Part shown: positions 51,553-59,460 of the stretch, one piece after another
How positions within the stretch are numbered: position 1 is the first letter of the stretch
Layout: each line of letters begins with the position of its first letter
NCBI GenBank assembly: GCA_963765815.1
Contig: CAVXXT010000005.1
Location: 154,458 to 218,457, forward strand
Direction of reading: 5' to 3'
From: DATLNF01 sp963765815
Lineage (GTDB): Bacteria > Actinomycetota > Actinomycetes > BP-191
DNA length: 64,000 bases
Notes under the pieces: generated by a model
What the model was told of the DNA's origin: nothing
The model's database searches: none
Seen by the model: the letters and a program-made list of their open reading frames with translations, nothing else
Position numbers and translations under genes: made by a program

Positions 51553-52410
51553 CTAGCGCTCCTCGGTCACGAGCTCGGTGCGCGCCTCCCGGACCACGAT
51601 CCGGCGGGTCGACGTGCGCGTCACGGTCTCGGTGATCGGCAGCTCGCCCATCTCCGGCACTTCCACGGTGCCGACCCACGTGGTGGTGACCGTCGCCGTG
51701 ACGGTGCCGCGGCCCAGGTAGGTGTGGGTGATCGAGTGGTTCGGGTACGGCGCGCCCGGCTGGGCCGTGGTCAGGCTGGTGCCGTCGCCGAAGTCCCAGC
51801 GCCAGCTGCTCGGCGTCGCGGTCAGGCTGGCGCTGAATCCGCGGAGCGTCACGCTGATCGTGATCGGCGCCGTGTCGTCGCTCCAGAACACCGTGGGCAG
51901 GTTGACCGCGGTGCCGCCGGGTGGCTGCGACTGCAGGCCAGGCGGCGGGAGCGGCAGGTCCTCGAGTCGCTGGGCGGCGAGCTCGGCGATCTGGGCGGGG
52001 GTGGTGACCGGCTGGCGCGGGTTGCTGCAGAAGCTGTTGACGACCCGCCACGGCTGGCCCGGCCGCTTGAGGTAGACGTCGACCAGCGTGCCGCCGGTGT
52101 CGGCGCAGGCGATGACCGCCCGGGCGCAGTTGACGTCGTTGTCGCCGGTGCCGGGGGAGTTGGCGTCGCAGGCCGGGACGATCTCCCAGCGGCAGTCGGG
52201 GCAGGAGTACGCGCCGCCGGATACGTCGTGCGCTCGGCCGTCGCTGCCGGGCACGAAGAGCCCCAGCTCGAATCCGTTGCCGGACGCTGTTCCTGTTGCC
52301 CGCCCACCGCACTCGTAGAACTGGCCGCAGCTCTGGTCCGCGCTCGCATCGATTGGACAGAGCAAAGACGCAGCTAGGACGAGAGCAGTCGCACATCGCT
52401 GACGGCCCAT
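51553..52410 (-). CDS. Secreted protein with PKD-like domain
   Basis: ATG at 52408-52410 follows GAGGGGG. The 285-residue protein has a signal peptide (CATALVLAASLLCPIDASA), a Cys-rich N-terminal part (SCGQFYECGG, YSCPDCRWEIVPACDA, NCARAVIACAD), and a C-terminal region with WRWDFGDGTSLTT and HTYLGRGTVTATVT, the characteristic WDFGDG and HTY of PKD beta-sandwich domains. It ends with charged TRRIVVREARTELVTEE. Its start overlaps the upstream lipoprotein gene by 37 bases, so the two are probably co-translated. No enzymatic motif; a wall or matrix adhesion role is a guess. Confidence 0.8.
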   Translation of the reverse strand: MGRQRCATALVLAASLLCPIDASADQSCGQFYECGGRATGTASGNGFELGLFVPGSDGRAHDVSGGAYSCPDCRWEIVPACDANSPGTGDNDVNCARAVIACADTGGTLVDVYLKRPGQPWRVVNSFCSNPRQPVTTPAQIAELAAQRLEDLPLPPPGLQSQPPGGTAVNLPTVFWSDDTAPITISVTLRGFSASLTATPSSWRWDFGDGTSLTTAQPGAPYPNHSITHTYLGRGTVTATVTTTWVGTVEVPEMGELPITETVTRTSTRRIVVREARTELVTEER

Positions 52411-52913
52411 CGCGCCCCCTCTCGCACGACCTCTACCTCTTCGGATCCGCTTCGCGCGCGCACCTTTGACGTGATTCGGCCGGCCTTGTCGACGACGCGG
52501 TACGCGCGCCCGTCGTAGTCGACCTTGACCGAGACGACACCGGGGTACACGTCGAAAGGCTTCGTCGTGCGCACGACGAAGAACGTCTCTCCAACGACCC
52601 GGCCCGACGCCCACGTCTCCTCGACCTTCCGAGTAATGCGGGTGCACGCGCAGGTCGGCTTCTGCATCGCGCGGAGCTGTGTCGTGTCGCCCGTCGCGAT
52701 GGCGTGGTTGATCTCGGCGTAGTAGCTCCGCACGAAGGCCACCGCCTCTGCCGCGATCTGCGCCGTCGTCAGGCTCGGCGTGGGCGAGGCGACCACCGAC
52801 GTCGGCGTACCGCGGGTGGGGAGTACTGCTGCGCCGCTGGCGTCACCGCCGCAGCCGGCCAGGCCGAGCACGCACGCCATCGCCACGCCGGCAACTCGGG
52901 ACGGACCCCCCAC
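52374..52913 (-). CDS. Lipoprotein of unknown function
   Basis: From the GTG at 52911-52913 the protein (179 residues) has a lipoprotein signal ending ACVLGLAGC; a TTG further upstream (52949) is an alternative. After a Ser/Thr/Pro linker, residues about 50-179 resemble a small alpha+beta domain (AEAVAFVRSYYAEINHAIAT, GETFFVVRTTKPFDVYPGVV, GARWAVSDVRLL), the pattern of DUF4878/NTF2-type lipoproteins with a Cys pair in TCAC. The C-terminus overlaps the PKD-domain gene by 37 bases. I do not assign a function. The overlap indicates one operon on the minus strand. Confidence 0.7.
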   Translation of the reverse strand: MGGPSRVAGVAMACVLGLAGCGGDASGAAVLPTRGTPTSVVASPTPSLTTAQIAAEAVAFVRSYYAEINHAIATGDTTQLRAMQKPTCACTRITRKVEETWASGRVVGETFFVVRTTKPFDVYPGVVSVKVDYDGRAYRVVDKAGRITSKVRARSGSEEVEVVREGARWAVSDVRLLSS

Positions 52914-53036
52914 GTCGGCGATTGTGGGACGAATCCGGGCACCCGGCAACGGGTCCTGTGGACCGCGTGACCAGTGTGAAAGATGTGCCGGCGACGAGGT
53001 GGGTTGGAGTGATAGCGCGCTCTACAAGCCGCGCGG

Positions 53037-53753
53037 TCACTCCAACTCGAGGGCGAGGGGGAGCAGGTCGCGGTGGTCGCTCACCACGTGGTCGGCGTCG
53101 GGCTCGCCGGGCGCGGGCGGGTCGTCGAAGACGGCGGTGTAGCGGGCGGTCTGCATGCCGTAGGCGCGGCCGCCGCAGACGTCGGTGCGCCACAGGTCGC
53201 CGATGTGCAGAGCTGTCGACGGGTCCGCGATGCCGAGCCCGTCGAGCGCGCAGGCGAACATCTCCGGCCGCGGCTTGCAGCCCCCGACCTCGTCGGAGAA
53301 CGCCCACACCTGCACGAGGTCGTAGAGCCCGGCCCGCCGGAAAAGCTCGCGGATCACCCGCCCCGGCGAGAAGCCCGAGTCGCAGATCACCGCCACGCCG
53401 ACGCCGGCGCTTCGCAGGGAGGAGAGCACCTCGACGGCGTACGGCGTGGCCCCGGCGCCGGTGGACAGCGACGCCTCCTCGAAGACCGTGGTCAGCCGCT
53501 CTCGCAGCGAGTGGTCGTCGCTGCGTCCATGGCGATCGAGCAGCCAGTCGACGATGTGCCGCGCGACGTAGGACTCCGACCGCAGCCACGCCTCGTGGTG
53601 GCGCTGCCAGCCCTCGGTCACCTGCACGCGCGCGTCGGCCTCGGACAGCCCCAGCTCGGCGACCAGCGCCTCGACGCGGATGTGGGCGGCCTCGGTGTCG
53701 TCGTACGCCGTGAGCAAGGTGTTCCAGCAGTCGAACGTGACGGCGCTCAGCAC
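53037..53753 (-). CDS. HAD family hydrolase
   Basis: The 238-residue protein starts at a GTG at 53751-53753 that overlaps the VOC gene's stop. The HAD motifs are FDCWNTLLTAYDD (I, where the second acidic residue is Asn), VICDSGFSPG (II), GGCKPRPEMFACAL (III, Lys) and LHIGDLWRTDVCG (IV, the GDxxxTD pattern). It thus looks like a phosphatase-type HAD with a changed first motif, possibly with altered nucleophile chemistry. The substrate is unknown. It follows the VOC protein in one transcript behind lexA. Confidence 0.85.
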   Translation of the reverse strand: MLSAVTFDCWNTLLTAYDDTEAAHIRVEALVAELGLSEADARVQVTEGWQRHHEAWLRSESYVARHIVDWLLDRHGRSDDHSLRERLTTVFEEASLSTGAGATPYAVEVLSSLRSAGVGVAVICDSGFSPGRVIRELFRRAGLYDLVQVWAFSDEVGGCKPRPEMFACALDGLGIADPSTALHIGDLWRTDVCGGRAYGMQTARYTAVFDDPPAPGEPDADHVVSDHRDLLPLALELE

Positions 53754-54184
53754 ACGCAGAACTCGTTGCCCTCGGGGTCGAGCATGACGATCCAGACGCC
53801 GCCCATCTCCTCGACCTCGCCGACCTCGGTGGCGCCCAGCGCGATCAGCCGGTCGGCCTCCGCCCGCTCGATCGGCCGGCGCTCCTCGACCGACATGGAC
53901 GGGCCGCCGCTGTAGCCGAGGTCGAGGTGCAGCCGGTTCTTGCCGGCCTTCGACTCGGGCACCTGCTGGAAGTAGACCCGCGGGCCGGTGCCGGCCGGGT
54001 CGACGACGGCGCTGGCGGAGTTCCACTCCGACTCGGGCACGCCCCACGACGCGAGCGCGGCCTCCCAGGTGTCGAACCCGTCGGGCGGGGGCTGCACGAC
54101 GTAGCCGAGCGCCTCCGCCCAGAACCGCGCCAACGACGCTGGGTCGGCGCAGTCGATCGCGATCTGCAGGCGGTTCACGAGCAC
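53747..54184 (-). CDS. VOC/glyoxalase-like protein
   Basis: GTG at 54182-54184 has AGGAGGT six bases upstream, a clear start. The 145-residue protein carries two beta-alpha-beta-beta-beta modules: VNRLQIAIDCADPASLARFW, ALGYVVQPPPDGFDTWEAAL and KNRLHLDLGY, then LGATEVGEVEEMGGVWIVML followed by DPEGNEFCVC. This fits the Glyoxalase_6-type VOC group, which use metal through His and Glu residues; the ones in LHLDL and the final EGNEF look present. No specific substrate. It overlaps the HAD gene by 7 bases and sits 20 bp after lexA. Confidence 0.88.
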   Translation of the reverse strand: MLVNRLQIAIDCADPASLARFWAEALGYVVQPPPDGFDTWEAALASWGVPESEWNSASAVVDPAGTGPRVYFQQVPESKAGKNRLHLDLGYSGGPSMSVEERRPIERAEADRLIALGATEVGEVEEMGGVWIVMLDPEGNEFCVC

Positions 54185-54204
54185 CGTCGTACCTCCTCTA
54201 GCCG

Positions 54205-54924
54205 TCAGATCTTGCGCAGCACCGTCACGACGCGGCCGAGGATAACGGCGTCGTCGCCCTCGATCGGCTCGTAGGCCTCGTTGGCCGGCATCAGCCAGGT
54301 GTGCCCGGCGCGCCGGCGGTAGGTCTTCACGGTCGCCTCGCCGTCGAGCATCGCGGCGACGATGTCGCCCTGCTCGGCGTTGGGCTGCTGGCGCACGACG
54401 ACCAGGTCGCCGTCGAAGATGCCCGCGTCGATCATCGAGTCGCCCTTGACGTTGAGCATGAACAGCGTGCCCTCGCCGACCAGCTCGCGGGGGAGCGGGT
54501 AGACGTCCTCGATGAGCTGCTCGGCCAGGATCGGGCCGCCGGCCGCGATGGCGCCGACGATCGGGACGTACGCCGGCGTCGGACGCGCGGCCCGGGCCTC
54601 GGCCGAGTCGTCCATGCCGGGCTGGCCGGAGAAGATCTCCATCGCGCGCGGCCGGTTGGCGTCGCGGCGGATGTAGCCCTTGCGCACCAGCGTCTCGAGC
54701 TGGTGGTGGACGCTGCTCGAGCTGGCCAGCCCGACCGCCTCGCCGATCTCGCGGACGCTCGGCGGGTAGCCGCGCCGCTCGACCGAGTCGCGGATGACCT
54801 CGAGCACCCGGCGCTGCCGCGGGGTGAGCCCGGTCTCGTCGGCCGGGCCGTCGGGCAGCTCGGTGACGTCGGCGGCCGGCGTACCGGACGGGGTCTTCAC
54901 GGACTTCGGCTCGGGCTTCGGCAT
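54205..54924 (-). CDS. lexA: SOS repressor LexA
   Basis: LexA represses DNA-damage genes and cuts itself when RecA filaments form. The 239-residue protein has an N-terminal winged helix (PRQRRVLEVIRDSVERRGYP, SVREIGEAVGLASSSSVHHQ) and a C-terminal S24 peptidase-like domain with the Ala128-Gly129 cleavage site in GAIAAGGP, catalytic Ser163 in KGDSMID and Lys200 in EATVKTY. A 35-residue N-terminal extension is usual in actinobacteria. A LexA box lies 64 bp upstream, consistent with autoregulation. The VOC and HAD genes follow on the same strand. Confidence 0.97.
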   Translation of the reverse strand: MPKPEPKSVKTPSGTPAADVTELPDGPADETGLTPRQRRVLEVIRDSVERRGYPPSVREIGEAVGLASSSSVHHQLETLVRKGYIRRDANRPRAMEIFSGQPGMDDSAEARAARPTPAYVPIVGAIAAGGPILAEQLIEDVYPLPRELVGEGTLFMLNVKGDSMIDAGIFDGDLVVVRQQPNAEQGDIVAAMLDGEATVKTYRRRAGHTWLMPANEAYEPIEGDDAVILGRVVTVLRKI

Positions 54925-54987
54925 GGGGGGCGTCCTCCTGCTCGCACGGGTGTTCGATCGGCACGGTAGCGGGGTCGGGCGCCGGAA

Positions 54988-55003
54988 TCAAACATCTGTT
55001 CGA
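54988..55003. promoter_or_regulatory. LexA box before lexA
   Basis: On the minus strand it reads TCGAACAGATGTTTGA, one difference from TCGAAC-N4-GTTCGA. It lies 64 bp before the lexA start and indicates autorepression. Confidence 0.8.
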
Positions 55004-55066
55004 CATTTTCTGGTCAAAGGCTGGATTCGGCGTCCACCCCGGGGTATACATCGCACAGACGTTCGA

Positions 55067-55082
55067 ACGAACACCCGTTCGT
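55067..55082. promoter_or_regulatory. LexA box before the LysM gene
   Basis: ACGAACACCCGTTCGT is a palindrome with the CGAAC-N4-GTTCG core of actinobacterial LexA boxes. It lies 40 bp before the LysM gene start, and about 64 bp from the box facing lexA. Confidence 0.8.
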
Positions 55083-55121
55083 TTCCACCCCTCGAGCGTT
55101 TTGTCAGACCCGGGAGCCAGC

Positions 55122-55478
55122 ATGACCGCCATGACCTACCAGCGCCCCTTCCCCGCCTCGACCGGCCCCGCGACCGCGCCCGCCCGCCTCACCCGGCGCG
55201 GCCGCATCGTCGTGGTGCTGGTGCTGGCGACGCTGACGCTCATCGCGTTCTCGCTCGGCCGGGCGTCGAGCTCCGACGCCTCGCGCGGCTCGGGTCGGCC
55301 GGCTTCCCCGCGGCCGACCACGGTCGTGCAGCCCGGCGACACGCTGTGGTCGATCTCGCGGCGGATCGCGCCCGGCGCCGACCCGCGGGTCATGGTGTCG
55401 CGCCTGACCGAGCTCAACGACCTCGGTGGCCGCGCCATCCAGGCCGGCGAGAAGCTCACGCTGCCCTACTCCGGGTAG
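55122..55478 (+). CDS. LysM membrane protein, probable SOS-induced cell-division regulator
   Basis: The 118-residue protein has a basic N-terminus, one membrane helix (GRIVVVLVLATLTLIAFSLG) and a LysM domain (VVQPGDTLWSISRRIAPGAD, then LNDLGGRAIQAGEKLTL). A small LysM membrane protein divergent from lexA corresponds to Rv2719c of Mycobacterium and DivS-type genes in corynebacteria, which slow division during DNA damage. A LexA box lies 40 bp upstream. The ATG at 55122 follows GGGAGCC; a TTG upstream (55101) is less likely. The match in position, architecture and operator makes the SOS division-inhibitor role likely but inferred. Confidence 0.85.
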   Translation: MTAMTYQRPFPASTGPATAPARLTRRGRIVVVLVLATLTLIAFSLGRASSSDASRGSGRPASPRPTTVVQPGDTLWSISRRIAPGADPRVMVSRLTELNDLGGRAIQAGEKLTLPYSG

Positions 55479-55501
55479 CTCCCGGTGACCGTGCGTGACC
55501 T

Positions 55502-55518
55502 GTCGACCTGAGGTCGAC
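55502..55518. promoter_or_regulatory. Palindromic candidate operator
   Basis: GTCGACCTGAGGTCGAC is a 17-base perfect palindrome with one central base. It lies between the LysM gene's stop and the hydrolase gene, 31 bp before the latter's ATG, where a repressor or terminator could sit. There is no known matching operator family. Confidence 0.4.
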
Positions 55519-55548
55519 GAAACACGCACACCCCACGATGCTGGGGGC

Positions 55549-56748
55549 ATGCGACGCGACGAGGCACGGGCCATCGCCGAGGCGACCGCGGGCGGCATCA
55601 CCGCTCTGGTGGGCGCCGTCGAGGGCGTGCAGCGCGCGGTGACCAAGCGCGCCTATGGCGTCGTTGGACCGGTCGCCGTCGTACCCCGGGTCGCGCAGCA
55701 GGCGATGACCGCCGGCGTGTACGCCGCCGTGCGCGGCGCCACCCGAGCCGCCGGGATCGCCGCCGGCAAGGTCGCCGAGTCGCGCTGCGACGAGACCGCG
55801 CCGGCGCTCGAGGAGTCCAAGACCGCGAAGCTCGTCGGCTGGCTCAACTGCGCCTTCGGCGACGCGCTGGCCGAGGCGCGCAGCCCGCTGGCCGCGCAGA
55901 TGTCGGTGCGCGTCGACGCCTGCGCCGTGCTGACGACCGCCGAGTGCCTCGCGGTGAGCTTCCCGGACGCAGGCGGGCGAGTGGTCGTCTTCCTGCACGG
56001 ACTCGCTGGGACAGAGGCGGTCTGGGGCGCGCCGTCGTACGGCGAGCGCCTCACCGAGGACGTCGACGACGTCACGGCGGTGCATGTCCGCTACAACACC
56101 GGCCGGCACATCAGCGACAACGGGCACGACCTCACCGCGCTGCTCGACGAGCTGGTCACGCACTGGCCGACGACCGTCACGCAGCTGGTGCTGGTCGGCC
56201 ACTCGATGGGCGGGCTGGTGATCCGCAGCGCGTGTCATTACGCCGACGGGTCCGGGCACACCTGGCCCAAGCTGGTCACCGACATCGTGTCGCTCGGCTC
56301 ACCGCACCGCGGCGCGCCGCTCGAGCGCGCGACCAACGTCATCACCGCCGCGCTGGGCCGGCTGCCCGAGATCGCGCCGCTGGCCAAGCTGGTCGACCGG
56401 CGCAGCGCCGGCGTCAAGGACCTGCGCTACGGCTACCTGCTCGACGACGACTGGTCCGGCTATGACGCCGACGAGGTCGGGATCGACCGCGGCGCCGACG
56501 TACCGCTGCATCCGACTGCGCGCCAGCACTTCGTCGCCGCGACGCTGACCGTGAAGCCCGACGGGCGGCTCGGCTCGCTGGTCGGCGACCTGCTGGTGCT
56601 GCCCGCCTCCGCGCACGGCCAGGCCCGCGACGGCCGGCGTACGTCGTTCCCGATCGAGCGGACCCGCCACGTCGGCGGCGCCCACCACCTCGCCCTGCTG
56701 CGCCACGAGCAGGTCTACGCCCTGCTCCACGAGATCCTCGCCACCTGA
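55549..56748 (+). CDS. Alpha/beta hydrolase (PGAP1-like/lipase-type)
   Basis: The 399-residue cytoplasmic protein has a helical N-terminal region of about 130 residues, then a hydrolase domain with VVVFLHGLAGTEAVWG, the nucleophile elbow LVLVGHSMGGLVIRS, SLGSPHRGAPLER and a His in RHVGGAHHLALL that would finish the triad. This domain arrangement is seen in esterases/lipases with a lid-like N-terminus. There is no signal peptide and the substrate is unknown. The ATG at 55549 follows GGGGG. It is not coupled to the LysM gene but lies 70 bp after it. Confidence 0.85.
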   Translation: MRRDEARAIAEATAGGITALVGAVEGVQRAVTKRAYGVVGPVAVVPRVAQQAMTAGVYAAVRGATRAAGIAAGKVAESRCDETAPALEESKTAKLVGWLNCAFGDALAEARSPLAAQMSVRVDACAVLTTAECLAVSFPDAGGRVVVFLHGLAGTEAVWGAPSYGERLTEDVDDVTAVHVRYNTGRHISDNGHDLTALLDELVTHWPTTVTQLVLVGHSMGGLVIRSACHYADGSGHTWPKLVTDIVSLGSPHRGAPLERATNVITAALGRLPEIAPLAKLVDRRSAGVKDLRYGYLLDDDWSGYDADEVGIDRGADVPLHPTARQHFVAATLTVKPDGRLGSLVGDLLVLPASAHGQARDGRRTSFPIERTRHVGGAHHLALLRHEQVYALLHEILAT

Positions 56749-56837
56749 CCCCCCCTAACGAGATGGGTGGGGTTGGTTGAACGGATCGGGCCGCTCGCGC
56801 ATCTCAGCCTCGGCACACTGGCGAGGAGGGGCGGGGC

Positions 56838-57374
56838 ATGGTCGAGCTGGCGGGGGTGTCGATGGCCGGTCGCGCGTCCGGCGCGCCACGACTCGCCGGC
56901 ATGTCCGCGGCCCGCACGGCGGCGTACGTCGAGTGCTTCGAGACCCACTTCGACCGGGTCGCCGGCTACTGCGCCACCATCACCGGCGACCGGCACCTCG
57001 GCGCGGAGATCGCGCAGGAGTCGTTCGCGCGGCTCTTCGCCAAGTGGGTCGGCGTCCGCGACCCGAAGGCCTACGTCTACCTCGTCGCCACCAACCTCGC
57101 GCGTGAGCGGTGGCGGCGCCTCGCCGTCGAGCGCAGCGCGTACGCCGACCTCGTCGCGCGCGCTGCGTCGGTGGCATCACCGCCGGATGTGGACCTGCGC
57201 GACATGGTCGAGCGGCTGCCGGCCCGGCAGCGCGAGGCCACCCTGCTCCGCTACTACGCCGACCTGCCGATCGCCGACGTCGCCGCGCTGATGTCGCTGC
57301 CCGACGGCACCGTGAAACGACTGCTGCACGAGGCGCGCACCGCGCTCGGGCTGGCCCTGGGAGACGACCGATGA
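56838..57374 (+). CDS. ECF-type RNA polymerase sigma factor
   Basis: The 178-residue protein has sigma region 2 (CFETHFDRVAGYCATITGDR, EIAQESFARLFAKWVGVRDP, YLVATNLARERWRR) and region 4 (VERLPARQREATLLRYYADL, PIADVAALMSLPDGTVKRLL). No region 3, as expected of the extracytoplasmic function group. ATG at 56838 follows GAGGAGGGGCGG; an internal ATG at 56901 would also leave region 2 complete. It is coupled (ATGA) to a membrane protein that is its probable anti-sigma factor. Sigma factors of this kind respond to envelope signals. Confidence 0.93.
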   Translation: MVELAGVSMAGRASGAPRLAGMSAARTAAYVECFETHFDRVAGYCATITGDRHLGAEIAQESFARLFAKWVGVRDPKAYVYLVATNLARERWRRLAVERSAYADLVARAASVASPPDVDLRDMVERLPARQREATLLRYYADLPIADVAALMSLPDGTVKRLLHEARTALGLALGDDR

Positions 57375-58336
57375 GCACACCGCAGCTGCCCGACCCGATC
57401 CGGTCGGTGCCCGCCGCACCGGGCACCCTCGACGCGGTGCTCGCGGCCGCGCGGGCCAAGCGGCTGCGCCGGCTGCAGTTCGTCGGCGGCACCGGCGCGG
57501 CGGTGCTGCTCGCCACCGTCCTCGCGGTCAACCTCGGCGGCGGCGCCCCCACCGACTCCCTCGGCGTCACGGACGGCGGCGATACGGCGGTCGTCGACTC
57601 GCCCCCGGCCTCGTTGCCGCAGGACAACGAGTCGGCGCCCGGCTGCGCTATGCAGTCGGACGGCGCCGTCAGCTGCGGTCGCGAGGACGCCGATCCCGAA
57701 CCGCCCACTTCGCCAAGCGCCGAGCCGGGGCACTCCGGCGGCGCCGACCCGGGGCCGGGCGAGCCGACGCCAACTCCGCGGCCGAAGCCGACCACGACGT
57801 ACACGCCGTACCCGACGCCGCACCCGTCCGACCCGGGGCCGGAGCCGCAGCCGACGAAGCCGGCCGAGCCGACGTACAGCCCGCGCCCGCAGCCGACGAC
57901 GACCGCCGAGCCGAGCCAGGACGCGCGCGGCGAGATGCGCCGTACGTACGTCGAGGGCACGACCCAGTGCAAGGACGGCGCCGAGTGGTGCGCCGACGCG
58001 CTGCCGACGCCGGCCGGCCGGCCGCTGGAGCTCACGGTGCGCGCCTGCCGCGACGCCGACGCCGGTCCCGGCCAGCTCGAGACAGGCCCGCCCGGCGCCG
58101 ACTTCGAGGTGTACGACGGCGAGGGCATGGTGTGGCGCTGGTCGAGCGGCCAGGCGTTCCCGGCCGTGATGATGAGCCTCGACGTGCAGCCCGGCGACTG
58201 CCTGCAGTGGGCGACCACGTGGCAGGGCGTCGACGACGCCAACCACCGGCTCGCCGCCGGCCGCTACGACGGCGTCGCCTACGTGACGGCCGAGCCGGTC
58301 CGCGCCCCGATGAAGTTCGTCATCACGCTGTCCTGA
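57371..58336 (+). CDS. Membrane partner of the ECF sigma factor with Pro-rich stalk and BsuPI-like domain
   Basis: The ATG overlaps the sigma gene's stop. The 321-residue protein has a short cytoplasmic N-terminus with MSTPQLPDPIRS and a basic stretch ARAKRLRRLQ, one membrane helix (FVGGTGAAVLLATVLAVNL at about 38-56), a long Pro/Thr-rich stalk and a C-terminal domain with FEVYDGEGMVWRWSSGQAFP, the vocabulary of BsuPI, an inhibitor of intracellular proteinases in Bacillus. The cytoplasmic part is short for a classic anti-sigma domain and lacks a zinc motif, so it might bind the sigma factor in another way. Function inferred from coupling. Confidence 0.8.
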   Translation: MSTPQLPDPIRSVPAAPGTLDAVLAAARAKRLRRLQFVGGTGAAVLLATVLAVNLGGGAPTDSLGVTDGGDTAVVDSPPASLPQDNESAPGCAMQSDGAVSCGREDADPEPPTSPSAEPGHSGGADPGPGEPTPTPRPKPTTTYTPYPTPHPSDPGPEPQPTKPAEPTYSPRPQPTTTAEPSQDARGEMRRTYVEGTTQCKDGAEWCADALPTPAGRPLELTVRACRDADAGPGQLETGPPGADFEVYDGEGMVWRWSSGQAFPAVMMSLDVQPGDCLQWATTWQGVDDANHRLAAGRYDGVAYVTAEPVRAPMKFVITLS

Positions 58337-58382
58337 CCGCTCGGCCGGGAGGGACGCAGCCCGCTGCGCCGAAGTCAGCAGG

Positions 58383-59384
58383 ATGCGCTTCCTCGCCCAG
58401 ACCTCCGCGCGCCGTCGTACCGCCGTCGCGCTCGCCGCCATCGCGGTCGCGGCCACCGTCTCGCCGGTCGCGGCGCACCCGCTGCACGGCACCGCGGTGT
58501 CCGGGCCGCGGGGCGTCGGCTACGACGTCGCCCAGCTGCTCCCGATCGACGTGCCCGGCATGGCGCCGATCGAGGACACCCCGCCGAGCTCGACCGCCAG
58601 CCGCTACGACTACGCGATCCCGCGGTCGACCGTCGACCGGCGCGACGAGGTCGACGACGGCCGGCTGGTCCACGTCGTCTACTACCTGCCCGCCGACAAG
58701 CCCGACGAGGGCCTCGACATCAGCGGCGTCATCGACGTCTCCGTCGCCGCGCAGCAGAAGTGGATCGCGACGCAGACCGGCGGTCGCACGTGGCGCTTCG
58801 ACACCTTCGCGTTCGACTCGCCGAGCGGACGGCAGACGGCGTACGACGTCACGTTCTTCCGCTCGCAGCTCACGTCGTCGCAGGTGAGCAGCGTGCAGGG
58901 CATCGACGAGGACCTGATCACCGCCGGTCTCGTGCAGGCCGGCAAGCGCTACCTCATCTACGCCGCCGTCGAGTCCGGCAACGTCTGCGGCGAGGCCTAC
59001 TACCCGCTCGGGTCGCCGACCAACTCCGCGGCCGACGGTCAGTTCGCGGCGGTCTACCTCGACGCGTCACCCGGCTGCGCGGCCCGCGACTTCGCGTCGT
59101 CCGTCGACTCCGCCGGCATGGTCGAGACCATCGCGCAGCAGGAGATCATGCACAACGACGGCGTCGTGCCGATGACCGCGCTGCACCAGTGCGTCCCCGG
59201 CTACTGGCACGTGTGCACGGCCGGGCTCGCCGAGGTCAACCTCGACCCGGAGCGGTTCGACATCCTCTTCCCGTACGTCGGCGTACCGCTGCGCGACAAG
59301 GTCCTCGACATCGGCCACGACGACTACTACCTCGCGCCGACGACGCTGCGCGACCTCACCGACAGCCCGTTCCTGACGAGCTGA
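58383..59384 (+). CDS. Secreted protein, possible inactive metalloprotease-like fold
   Basis: The 333-residue protein has a signal peptide (TAVALAAIAVAATVSPVAA) and no recognisable whole-domain family. One stretch, ETIAQQEIMHNDGVVPMTAL, resembles the HExxHxxGxV zinc motif of secreted peptidases, but its first His is Gln, so zinc catalysis is unlikely. Cys residues in NVCGEA, PGCAARD, HQCVPG and VCTAG probably form disulphides. The ATG at 58383 has only a weak GCAGGA before it. It follows the sigma/partner pair 46 bp later and may belong to that transcript. A terminator-like hairpin follows at 59405. Confidence 0.72.
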   Translation: MRFLAQTSARRRTAVALAAIAVAATVSPVAAHPLHGTAVSGPRGVGYDVAQLLPIDVPGMAPIEDTPPSSTASRYDYAIPRSTVDRRDEVDDGRLVHVVYYLPADKPDEGLDISGVIDVSVAAQQKWIATQTGGRTWRFDTFAFDSPSGRQTAYDVTFFRSQLTSSQVSSVQGIDEDLITAGLVQAGKRYLIYAAVESGNVCGEAYYPLGSPTNSAADGQFAAVYLDASPGCAARDFASSVDSAGMVETIAQQEIMHNDGVVPMTALHQCVPGYWHVCTAGLAEVNLDPERFDILFPYVGVPLRDKVLDIGHDDYYLAPTTLRDLTDSPFLTS

Positions 59385-59404
59385 GCCGGGCACACGCGCA
59401 ACGA

Positions 59405-59440
59405 AGCAGCGGCGCGGGGGAGAGGTCCCACGCCGCTGCT
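59405..59440. terminator. Bidirectional hairpin terminator
   Basis: AGCAGCGGCG (59405-59414) and CGCCGCTGCT (59431-59440) form a perfect 10-bp stem with a 16-base loop, between the + strand secreted protein gene (stop 59384) and the minus-strand DUF4383 gene (stop at 59461). Confidence 0.82.
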
Positions 59441-59460
59441 CCGATGCCGGGGAAGGCCTG

